From Bacteroidia bacterium (GTDB taxonomy: Bacteria; Bacteroidota; Bacteroidia; Bacteroidales; GWF2-35-48), in NCBI GenBank assembly GCA_016212695.1, contig JACREX010000245.1, positions 1 through 57,009 of the forward strand: a stretch of 57,009 bases of DNA, written 5' to 3'. Of the stretch, positions 25,229-32,760 are shown one piece after another (the first letter of the stretch is position 1; each line of letters begins with the position of its first letter). Made by a program: the position numbers and the translations under genes. Below the pieces are notes generated by a model. That model saw nothing but the letters and a program-made list of their open reading frames with translations. It was not told the origin of the DNA and made no database searches.

Positions 25229-25260
25229 CAAATATAAATTAACAAAAAATGTTGAACAAA
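25229..25260 (-). promoter_or_regulatory. Divergent promoter TTTG-N20-TATATTTG (minus strand)
   Basis: On the minus strand TTTG (25260-25257) is followed after 20 bases by TATATTTG (25236-25229), close to the Bacteroidota consensus. The transcript would start near 25223, which rules out ATG 25231 as start of the membrane spermidine-synthase-like gene and supports ATG 25198. The -33 box lies inside the first codons of the opposite gene. Confidence 0.65.
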
Positions 25261-26838
25261 GTAAAATCCCGATTTTTATTGGGGAAAAAACTAAAACTAT
25301 ATCTTATGCCAGTCATATTATTATTCGCTTCAGGTTGTTCCGGACAAAACGATACCACCAAAAAAAACCTGCTTAACAGGAAGCCGGCAGTGGCAGGTCA
25401 ATTCTACCCTTCTAAACCCGAAGAACTGAAAAAAATGATTGCGGGTTTTTTTGAAAAAGGGGTGAAGAATAAAAGTAAAAACGTAGTTGCAATAATTGCT
25501 CCCCATGCCGGATATGTTTTCTCCGGGCAGGTGGCAGCATCAGCCTTCAACCAGATTGACGAAAATAAAAAATATAAAAATATTTTCATCATAGGGTCAA
25601 GCCATACCACATCTTTCACAGGAGCCTCTGTTTATAATCACGGGAACTGGGAAACACCGCTGGGAACCGTTGAAGTGAATATGGACATGGGAAGCAAACT
25701 CACAAAAGAATGTGACCTAATCAAAGCCTTCAGCGATGTACACAGGTTTGAACACAGTCTTGAAGTAGAACTTCCCTTCCTTCAATGCAAATTGAAAAAC
25801 CCTTTTAAAATTGTTCCTATCATTTTAGGGACCCAGTCGGAAAACGATTGTAAAAAATTAGCAGAAGCACTGAAACCTTACCTGAAACCAGAAAACCTTT
25901 TTGTGGTGAGTTCCGATTTTTCACATTATCCGGCGTACAATGATGCCGTAAAAGTTGACAGCCTTACGGCCCATGCCATTATTTCCAACTCGCCCGATCA
26001 GCTTGCCAATACGCTTTACACCAATTCAAAAGAAAAAATTGCAGGCCTTTCCACAAGTCTTTGCGGATGGACTTCCGTTCTTACATTATTATATATGACG
26101 ACCAATAACCCCGACCTCGCATATACAAAAATTCAATATATGAATTCTGGCGATATTCCCGGGTATGGCGATAAAGAACGGGTGGTCGGGTATGTTGCTA
26201 TAGCGGTCAGTTCAAACAGCGGGAATCCTTCAACCAATGTAAAATCAGACAATGAATCGTTCACTCTTACAGACCAGGATAAAAAAGACCTGCTTACCGT
26301 GGCAAGGCGCACTATAGAAGAATACATAAAAAAAGGCAAAGAGCCGGAAATTGATGCAGGCAAATTTTCGTCTGCCATCAAACAATCCTGCGGCGCTTTT
26401 GTAACGCTTCACAAAAAAGGCGACCTCCGCGGATGCATCGGCAGGTTCATGGCAACCGATCCTTTATACAAAGTTGTTGTGCAAATGGCGGTGGCTTCTT
26501 CGACAGAGGATTACCGCTTCTCAAAAGTTACTACCGACGAACTCAGCAGCATTGACATTGAAATTTCCGTTCTTACTCCCTTGAAAAAAATTAAATCTAT
26601 TGATGAATTTGAGATGGGGAAGCAGGGTATTTATATTATCAAAAGCGGGAGGTCAGGCACATTTCTGCCGCAGGTTGCCAAAGAAACCGGATGGACCAAA
26701 GAAGAATTCCTGGGACATTGCGCACAGGATAAAGCAGGCATCGGATGGAACGGATGGAAAGATGCGGAACTTTATACCTACGAAGCTATCGTGTTTGGCG
26801 AAAAAGAATTTAAGGGAACCTCTAAGAACTCCAAATAA
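25249..26838 (+). CDS. AmmeMemoRadiSam proteins B and A fused in one lipoprotein
   Basis: This 529-aa protein has a lipoprotein signal with a hydrophobic segment and FASGC (Cys30). A Memo (AmmeB) domain follows, about residues 42-320: RKPAVAGQFYPSKP, IIAPHAGYVFSG (histidine), SSHTTSFTGA (histidine), SSDFSHYP, and STSLCGWTS with the active-site-type cysteine. An AMMECR1 (AmmeA) domain, about 345-520, contains SCGAFVTLHKKGDLRGCIG. Memo proteins are dioxygenase-fold metal-binding proteins; AMMECR1's role is unknown. The usual third member, a radical SAM enzyme, is not nearby. A cytoplasmic start is excluded because the next Met lies inside the conserved Memo N-terminus. The protein is therefore probably on the outer face of a membrane. 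The divergent neighbour is a membrane spermidine-synthase-like protein. Confidence 0.9.
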   Translation: MLNKVKSRFLLGKKLKLYLMPVILLFASGCSGQNDTTKKNLLNRKPAVAGQFYPSKPEELKKMIAGFFEKGVKNKSKNVVAIIAPHAGYVFSGQVAASAFNQIDENKKYKNIFIIGSSHTTSFTGASVYNHGNWETPLGTVEVNMDMGSKLTKECDLIKAFSDVHRFEHSLEVELPFLQCKLKNPFKIVPIILGTQSENDCKKLAEALKPYLKPENLFVVSSDFSHYPAYNDAVKVDSLTAHAIISNSPDQLANTLYTNSKEKIAGLSTSLCGWTSVLTLLYMTTNNPDLAYTKIQYMNSGDIPGYGDKERVVGYVAIAVSSNSGNPSTNVKSDNESFTLTDQDKKDLLTVARRTIEEYIKKGKEPEIDAGKFSSAIKQSCGAFVTLHKKGDLRGCIGRFMATDPLYKVVVQMAVASSTEDYRFSKVTTDELSSIDIEISVLTPLKKIKSIDEFEMGKQGIYIIKSGRSGTFLPQVAKETGWTKEEFLGHCAQDKAGIGWNGWKDAELYTYEAIVFGEKEFKGTSKNSK

Positions 26839-26923
26839 AATAGTTCACGCCAACCTTGCCTACCGGCAGGCAGGGACGCTAAGATCGCAAAGTATTAACA
26901 TTAAAAAGCATTTCCTTTGCGTA

Positions 26924-27008
26924 CCTGCCTACCGCAGGCAGGCTTTGCGGCGGCGTTTATCCTGACAAAGGAAGGACGAGAAAAAAACAGTTTATAGAGA
27001 TGCCCTTA
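26924..27008 (+). repeat. Dispersed intergenic repeat, copy B, with hairpin
   Basis: Positions 26930-27008 share two blocks with 111-168: TACCGCAGGCAGGCTTTGCG and a block ending AGTTTATAGAGATGCCCTTA, separated here by an extra 27 bp. It begins with a 7-bp hairpin, CCTGCCT-ACCGC-AGGCAGG (26924-26942); a related GC-rich phrase occurs at about 26860-26875. It lies between the convergent Memo/AMMECR1 and pdxA genes and may serve both as a terminator, although no U-tract is seen. Confidence 0.75.
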
Positions 27009-27025
27009 AAAAATAAAACCGGTTG

Positions 27026-28081
27026 TTAATTATCTTTTGCTTTCTCTTCGCTGAAGGGGAGCGGATTCTTTGTTATCTCCTGAAATTGTTTCCTGTTCTT
27101 ATAAATATCGCAGGCTAAATAAATCGCTTGCCTGAACGCATTCTCATCTGCTTCATTTTTCCCTGCTATTTCATAGCCCACTCCATGGCCCGGCGCTGTA
27201 CGGATAACTGGAAGCCCCGCCGTATAATTCACACCCGCGTCAAATGAAAGCGCTTTGAAAGGCGCTAACCCCTGATCGTGGTACATAGCAAGGATTGCAT
27301 CCACTTTGAAATATCCTCCCGAGCCAAAGAAACCATCTGCCGCAAAGGGGCCCAATGCTACAATTTTTTCTTCTTTTGCCTGGTTTATTGCAGGAATGAT
27401 GATATCCCGGTCTTCGGCGCCGATCAAACCATTATCGCCGCAATGCGGATTCAGTCCCAGAACTGCAATCTTTGGCTTTCTGATCCCAAAATCCTTAATC
27501 AGGGAATCGTTGATGACACGTAATTTACATAAAATATTATCTTTCGTGATATGTTCATGGACTTTTACTAATGGCACATGGCCGGCAACCACGCCTATCT
27601 TTAGTTTATCGCTTACCATGAGCATGAGAAAATTATTGGTCTCAAATTTTTTGGCAAGATATTCCGTATGCCCGGGAAAATTAAAATCTTTTGACTGGAT
27701 GTTGTGTTTATTAATCGGAGCTGTAACCAATACATCAATCTTACCTGCCTTTAATTCATCTATTGCACGTTTAAGTGAAATGGCTGCCGCTTCTCCCCCG
27801 GCCGGTGTGGACTGGCCCAGTTCCACTTTTACATTATCGTCAAGACAATTGATCAGGTGCGCTTTTTTTGAAGAGGCTTCATCGCCGCTACGAATATTGT
27901 TCAGGCTGAAATTTGAAATGTTCAGAGCCTTCCTGTAGTAGGCAAGAACTTTGGGCGAACCATAAACAACAGGCGTGCAGGATTCCAATATCCGGGAATC
28001 CATTAACGACTTTATGATGATCTCATATCCGATTCCATTGATATCTCCGTGAGTTATTCCGACTTTTACAATTTTATCCAT
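27026..28081 (-). CDS. pdxA: 4-hydroxythreonine-4-phosphate dehydrogenase
   Basis: This 351-aa PdxA oxidises 4-phosphohydroxythreonine in DXP-dependent pyridoxal phosphate synthesis and works with PdxJ. Visible motifs are GITHGDINGIGYE at the N-terminus, NFPGHTEYLAKKF with a metal-binding histidine, and the C-terminal MYHDQGLAPFKAL followed by VNYTAGLPVIRTAPGHG, which bind metal and substrate phosphate. Length is normal. A 173-bp palindromic element lies 46 bp upstream of the start. Leucyl aminopeptidase is next upstream on the same strand, with the element between. Confidence 0.96.
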   Translation of the reverse strand: MDKIVKVGITHGDINGIGYEIIIKSLMDSRILESCTPVVYGSPKVLAYYRKALNISNFSLNNIRSGDEASSKKAHLINCLDDNVKVELGQSTPAGGEAAAISLKRAIDELKAGKIDVLVTAPINKHNIQSKDFNFPGHTEYLAKKFETNNFLMLMVSDKLKIGVVAGHVPLVKVHEHITKDNILCKLRVINDSLIKDFGIRKPKIAVLGLNPHCGDNGLIGAEDRDIIIPAINQAKEEKIVALGPFAADGFFGSGGYFKVDAILAMYHDQGLAPFKALSFDAGVNYTAGLPVIRTAPGHGVGYEIAGKNEADENAFRQAIYLACDIYKNRKQFQEITKNPLPFSEEKAKDN

Positions 28082-28127
28082 AATACAATTTATGTAAGTT
28101 GATAAATATTCAGTTAAAGTTTTAAAT

Positions 28128-28300
28128 CAATAGTTCGGTAATTTTTTGGATCATTTTGGGCTAAAGCCCGCTATTCGTGAGCGTTTTGACTTACCCCGAC
28201 CTTGTTTTCGACAAGCTCAAACACCAGGTCGGGGTAATTGATAAAACGCAGAAATACCAAGGGCTTTAGCCCTTCATTAAAAAAAATTACCGAAGTATTG
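28128..28300. repeat. 173-bp nested palindromic element, copy 2, core inverted
   Basis: It has the same length and middle arms as 1478-1650: GGGCTAAAGCCC at 28158-28169 and GGGCTTTAGCCC at 28261-28272. The 41-bp core (28194-28234) is the exact reverse complement of the core at 1544-1584. The outer ends also differ in a matching way: CAATAGTTCGGTA left and TACCGAAGTATTG right, so the single asymmetric base has changed sides. The flanking sequence differs between copies, so the element itself has moved or been copied. It lies 11 bp after the leucyl aminopeptidase stop and 46 bp before pdxA. Confidence 0.88.
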
Positions 28301-28311
28301 TAAAATTAAAT

Positions 28312-29745
28312 TTATATTTTCTCAAAAAATTCAAACAGCAGCCTCACTCCGGCGCCGGTTCCCGCTTTTCCCCTGTAACTGCCGGGTTCATCAAGATAAG
28401 CGCTTCCTGCAATGTCTAAATGTATCCAGGGGTATTTTGTAAAATGCTGCAAAAATTTACCGGCTGTGATAGCGCCGGCTTCCCTGCCGCCTACATTTTT
28501 TATATCGGCAACATCCGATTTTATCATTTCATCATATTCGTCCCAAACTGGCAATTCCACGATCCTTTCATAAACTGCAAAACCGCTTTTTTTCAGTTGG
28601 CTGAAAATTTTTTCAGAAGCGGTGCCCATAGCAACAATCCCGTGTTGACCGGTTGCAATCGTAGCGGCGCCTGTGAGGGTTGCAAGGTCTATTACCAGTA
28701 TTGGTTTAAATTGCTGCGCATAACTCAATGCATCTGCAAGGATCATCCTGCCTTCGGCATCTGTATTTAAAACCTCCACATGCAGCCCGTTGTGCATTTT
28801 AATAATATCCTGCGGTGCATAGGCATTTTGCCCGGGGCGGTTATCTGTGGCAGGTATCAGGCCGATGATGTGAACCGGCAGTTTTGCTTTTGCAATGGAA
28901 TACATAGTTCCTATAACGGCGGCAGCGCCGCCCATGTCAGATTTCATGGCATCCATGCTGCCCGGCGTGGGTTTCAATGATAGACCGCCTGTATCAAAAA
29001 CAATACCTTTACCAACGAGTATGTATGGCTTTTTATTCTTTGCATTCGCCGGCTTCCACTCAATGATCGTGAAGGTTGGCGGATCAATACTGCCCCTGTT
29101 GACAGCCAGCAAGCCGCCCATTTTTAATGATTCGATCTTTTTCTTTTCAAAAATTTCTACTTTGCAACCGGCCTTTGTACAGAGGTCTTTTGCTTCTGCT
29201 GCAAGTTGAGTGGCAGATAAAAACGACAAAGGTTCATTCACAAGGTTGCGTGCACAATATACCGCTTCAAGAAGTATGTTGAGTTTGTCAGCTTCTTTTG
29301 TTGGAAATTTTTTGCAATAGATCAGAATTTCACTCAGTGAAGATTCTTTCTTTTTGGCATCTTTAAAATATTTCAGGAACTGGTAATTACTCAATGCGAG
29401 GCCTTCGGCAAAAGCAAAGACATTCCCGGCATTTCCAGCAACATCAGTAACACAAACCGATTTCAGTTTTCTCGCTTTTACTGCGGCATGTAATTTATAT
29501 GCAACTTTACGGATAAGTTCCAGTTTTTGAAATTTGTCTTTGCCCTCATCTGCCAGGATAATATAAACCCAGCACTTATACCGGTTGATGGAAATTTGTT
29601 TATCCTTGTTCTTTATGCAGTTTTTTATATATCCGGTTTCATCTTTTGAAAACCTGAATTTTGAATAATCAGATTTTTTACTCCCGATTATGATCAGGTT
29701 ATCATTTGGATTAATCTTATCAGTCTTTTTTATGGTTGGTTTCAT
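28312..29745 (-). CDS. pepA: Leucyl aminopeptidase (M17)
   Basis: This 477-aa cytosolic M17 metallopeptidase removes N-terminal residues from peptides. The C-terminal catalytic half has the expected metal and active-site blocks: LVGKGIVFDTGGLSLKP, MKSDMGGAAAVIG and the signature NTDAEGRMILADAL. The N-terminal domain is shorter and more divergent, as usual. The stop codon is 11 bp from the 173-bp palindromic element, which would form a large hairpin at the 3' end of its mRNA. Confidence 0.95.
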   Translation of the reverse strand: MKPTIKKTDKINPNDNLIIIGSKKSDYSKFRFSKDETGYIKNCIKNKDKQISINRYKCWVYIILADEGKDKFQKLELIRKVAYKLHAAVKARKLKSVCVTDVAGNAGNVFAFAEGLALSNYQFLKYFKDAKKKESSLSEILIYCKKFPTKEADKLNILLEAVYCARNLVNEPLSFLSATQLAAEAKDLCTKAGCKVEIFEKKKIESLKMGGLLAVNRGSIDPPTFTIIEWKPANAKNKKPYILVGKGIVFDTGGLSLKPTPGSMDAMKSDMGGAAAVIGTMYSIAKAKLPVHIIGLIPATDNRPGQNAYAPQDIIKMHNGLHVEVLNTDAEGRMILADALSYAQQFKPILVIDLATLTGAATIATGQHGIVAMGTASEKIFSQLKKSGFAVYERIVELPVWDEYDEMIKSDVADIKNVGGREAGAITAGKFLQHFTKYPWIHLDIAGSAYLDEPGSYRGKAGTGAGVRLLFEFFEKI

Positions 29746-29934
29746 CGTCTGAAAATAATTTGGTAAAACTAATTAAAGTCTGCCATAATGCAAGAAAAAT
29801 TATTTCAAACTTCATCAACATAGACAATCCGGTTAAGTTGATCAGGTAAATCCGAAGCATATTGATTCTTCTTTGTTAAAAAATTTATGTTATAGAAAAT
29901 TTCAAAGAATACATTATTTAAGAAAATATATTTA

Positions 29935-29942
29935 TACATTTG
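29935..29942 (+). promoter_or_regulatory. -7 promoter box TACATTTG
   Basis: It matches TAnnTTTG and would start a transcript near 29948, immediately upstream of the 28-codon frame and 280 bp before the oxidoreductase gene. No TTG at 19 bases was found. Confidence 0.4.
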
Positions 29943-29961
29943 AAGTGTTTAAATATACCGA

Positions 29962-30048
29962 ATGGAAGACAAGAAAAATATTATAATCACTACGAAAGCG
30001 CTCTACCAGAATTTAAAAAACCGGGATAAATTTTCTTTCCCGCGTTAA
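29962..30048 (+). CDS. Possible 28-aa leader peptide or gene remnant
   Basis: ATG at 29962 opens 28 codons ending in TAA (MEDKKNIIITTKALYQNL, then KNRDKFSFPR). The peptide is basic and looks protein-like, unlike the surrounding AT-rich DNA, and it lies 20 bp after a -7 box. It could be a leader peptide for the downstream operon, an independent small protein, or the surviving N-terminus of a broken gene. Too short to decide. Confidence 0.25.
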   Translation: MEDKKNIIITTKALYQNLKNRDKFSFPR

Positions 30049-30225
30049 TACACCGGCTTTCTGCATAAGCCTTTTTCTCTTAATTTCAGCCCTAACAATT
30101 CATAATTTATTTGATATGAATTAAAAATAATTAAAAATGTTTGAAGTTTGAAGTTAATGGTGTGATAATAACGACAAACAACAAACATTACTTACAATAA
30201 CTTTCATATAATATCGAAAAAGAAA

Positions 30226-32739
30226 ATGTCCCGTTTTAAAAAAATTGCAGAATCAAAAGCCGGCAGTAAATTTATACTTCAGGGCAATGAAGCCTTTGCA
30301 TTAGGCGTTGTTCATGCAGGATTTCATGCAGCAGACGGATACCCCGGAACACCCAGTACGGAAGTAATAGATAAATCATTAAAATACGTTCAGGATAAAA
30401 TTAAGGTGGGATGGTCGGTGAACGAAGCCGTGGCGGTTGGAGTGGCAGTTGGCCATTCTGTTGCCGGTTCCGATGTGGTTGTAACCATGAAAATTCCCGG
30501 TGTCTTTCAGGCAGGAGATGTTATAACAACCTCTGCTTTTTATACTGCCGAAGCGGGAGCGCTGGTAATTTATGCCGCAACGGATTATATCCCGTCGAGC
30601 ACCCAGCATGTGATTGATTCGCGGCATTTTTTCGACGCTTCACGCATTCCTGTCATAGAGCCCAGAAGCCATCAGGATATGTATAATATTCCTGCAATTG
30701 CAGCAGATATCAGCAAAAAATTCAGAACGCCCGTAGTAGTTCTTGCATCAACTATCTTAGCGCATTCCGAAGGACTGGTAGTAACCAAAGAACCCAGAAC
30801 CATTGTTCAACGCCCATTACCGGATACTCTCCATACATGGATGACTATGCCCGGTATCGCACGCCAGAATTATAATAAAGCTACACAGGAACGTATCCCT
30901 CAAATCAAAGCGTGGCTTGAGAATTCAGAATTAATATCAGAAGAATCAGGTGATGAGGACTGGGGTATCATCGTTTGTGGAGAAAGCGATATGATAGTCA
31001 GGGAAGCGTTGAAAAATTGCAATAGAAAACCTTCGGTTCTTTCCCTGGGAATGACCTATCCGCTTCCTGTAGAAAGGATCAGGAAATTCGCTTCCGGGAT
31101 TAAGGGAAAACTTTTTGTATTTGAAGACGGCGACCGTTACCTTGAAAATAAAATCCGGCTCCTGGAGATTCCCGTCATTGGGAAGGAAGAGAACAGCATT
31201 ATCACGGACTGGTCTCCTGAAATGATTCTTGAACATCTGGCAAAACATATTGACATTAATTTCACTATAAATAAAAAAGAGGTTGGTATTAAACCCCTCA
31301 ACAGGCCTCCCTCGATTTGTCCCGGCTGTCCGTACAGGGCATTTGCACTATGCGTTGATAAATTAAAAAAACAGAAAAAGATTTATGCGGCATTTGGCGA
31401 TATCGGCTGTTCAACCCTGTTGTATTTTCTCAATGCGCTCGACACGGTTTGCTGCATGGGAGCCTCTGATACCCTGCGGCAGGGCTTTGTGCTTTCACGT
31501 CCGGATTACGCTGCAAAAACCATCAGTATTATCGGGGATTCCTGCGAATGCCATACGGGGCTTGATGCAACCCGGAATGCAATATTCAGGCACACTCCCG
31601 GAATAAAAGTGATTTTAGACAATTCCATAACAGCGATGACCGGCGGCCAGCCGGCGCCGAGCAGTAAAACCAATCTTGCGGGAGTTCCGAATATTTTTAA
31701 CCTGAAACGGGCTGTTGAAGCGGAAGGCGGAAGAATGGCAGTTGTAGATTCATACAACTTAAAAGAAATCGAAAAAGCGCTTACCGAATCGCTGGAAGAA
31801 GCCGGAAGGGGCGTTTTTACTACTCTTATCTTAGAAGGGCTGTGTATCCATGAAGTTGAAAATAAAAAGAAAATCCGTAAGATACGGCACGATTATGATA
31901 TTTGTAAACGATGTGCGCGCTGCAATATTTGTCCCGGTATTGAACCGGATGCCGACAGAAAACCAAGTTTTACCAGCCTGTGTACATTCTGCGGCGGAAA
32001 CGCTCCGGTGTGCATGCAGCGTTGTCCTTCCAGTGCGATTATTTATGATGACAATGCTATAGGAAAAATAAAAATCCCCGAATTCAAAAAAGTGGATGAA
32101 ATAACAATTCCAACGATTGATAAAAATGTTTTACCCGAATCGCTGAGGGTAGCGATCAGGGGAATCGGTGGCCAGGGAAATTTATTTTTCGGCAAAGTGC
32201 TTTCCGAAGTAGTATTGAGAACACCGTATGCCGATTCAAATATTATTAAAGGCGATACGCATGGCATGGCGCAATTAGGAGGTCCCGTTATTTCCACATT
32301 CAGCAGCGGCGCAGTGTATTCGCCGGTTTTAGCTCCCGGATCCGTGGACGTTTTGATCGTAATGGAAATCAGCGAAGCGCTCAGGCCTGGTTTTTTAGAA
32401 CTTTTGAAGCCGGACGGCACAATCATTTTCAACAACTTTGCCGTATTGCCGGTAACGGCAAAAAAAGGAGATTATCCCGATATAAATAAAATATATGATG
32501 CATTAAAAGATTATAAGATCATTAAAATTGATGCGAACAAGACAGCGCAAAATCTCGGAGACATCCAGGGAAAAACCGCAAATGTAGTTGTTCTGGGATT
32601 GTTATCCACTATAACACCGTTTAACAACATCCCTGAAGAAATCTGGCTTTCCGCATTAATGTCGGTATCTCCCAATGATTTTATTAAAGCGGCAAATAAA
32701 ATGTCTTTTGAAGCCGGAAGAAAAACCGTAAGTAAATAA
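30226..32739 (+). CDS. iorA: Indolepyruvate:ferredoxin oxidoreductase, alpha-beta fusion
   Basis: This 837-aa protein carries both IOR subunits on one chain. The alpha part holds the N-terminal GNEAFALGVVHAGFHAADGYPGTPSTE, the TPP-binding GDIGCSTLLYF and GDSCECHTGLDATRN with ILDNSITAMTGG, and two [4Fe-4S] clusters (CKRCARCNICP, then CTFCGGNAPVCMQRCP). From about residue 640 the gamma-type beta subunit follows: AIRGIGGQGNLFFGKVL and GDTHGMAQLGGPV. IOR oxidatively decarboxylates aryl pyruvates to aryl-acyl-CoA, reducing ferredoxin; it is oxygen-sensitive and points to anaerobic fermentation of aromatic amino acids. The second cluster has six residues in its middle gap, which is unusual. An aminotransferase follows after 21 bp. 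Confidence 0.93.
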   Translation: MSRFKKIAESKAGSKFILQGNEAFALGVVHAGFHAADGYPGTPSTEVIDKSLKYVQDKIKVGWSVNEAVAVGVAVGHSVAGSDVVVTMKIPGVFQAGDVITTSAFYTAEAGALVIYAATDYIPSSTQHVIDSRHFFDASRIPVIEPRSHQDMYNIPAIAADISKKFRTPVVVLASTILAHSEGLVVTKEPRTIVQRPLPDTLHTWMTMPGIARQNYNKATQERIPQIKAWLENSELISEESGDEDWGIIVCGESDMIVREALKNCNRKPSVLSLGMTYPLPVERIRKFASGIKGKLFVFEDGDRYLENKIRLLEIPVIGKEENSIITDWSPEMILEHLAKHIDINFTINKKEVGIKPLNRPPSICPGCPYRAFALCVDKLKKQKKIYAAFGDIGCSTLLYFLNALDTVCCMGASDTLRQGFVLSRPDYAAKTISIIGDSCECHTGLDATRNAIFRHTPGIKVILDNSITAMTGGQPAPSSKTNLAGVPNIFNLKRAVEAEGGRMAVVDSYNLKEIEKALTESLEEAGRGVFTTLILEGLCIHEVENKKKIRKIRHDYDICKRCARCNICPGIEPDADRKPSFTSLCTFCGGNAPVCMQRCPSSAIIYDDNAIGKIKIPEFKKVDEITIPTIDKNVLPESLRVAIRGIGGQGNLFFGKVLSEVVLRTPYADSNIIKGDTHGMAQLGGPVISTFSSGAVYSPVLAPGSVDVLIVMEISEALRPGFLELLKPDGTIIFNNFAVLPVTAKKGDYPDINKIYDALKDYKIIKIDANKTAQNLGDIQGKTANVVVLGLLSTITPFNNIPEEIWLSALMSVSPNDFIKAANKMSFEAGRKTVSK

Positions 32740-32760
32740 TAAACTTTTAAAAATATCAGA

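Larger units (their letters stand above)
29746..30225. other. Intergenic region between pepA and the indolepyruvate oxidoreductase
   Basis: These 480 bp lie between divergent genes. They contain one TAnnTTTG box (29935-29942), a possible 28-codon reading frame just after it (29962-30048), and a short direct repeat TTTGAAGTTTGAAG (30139-30152) of a kind often seen between Bacteroidota genes. No tRNA, riboswitch fold or terminator was recognised. Confidence 0.6.

Noticed and set aside
27306-27938. Plus-strand 210-aa frame
   Set aside because: It is antisense to pdxA, which has all its motifs; the frame is a shadow.
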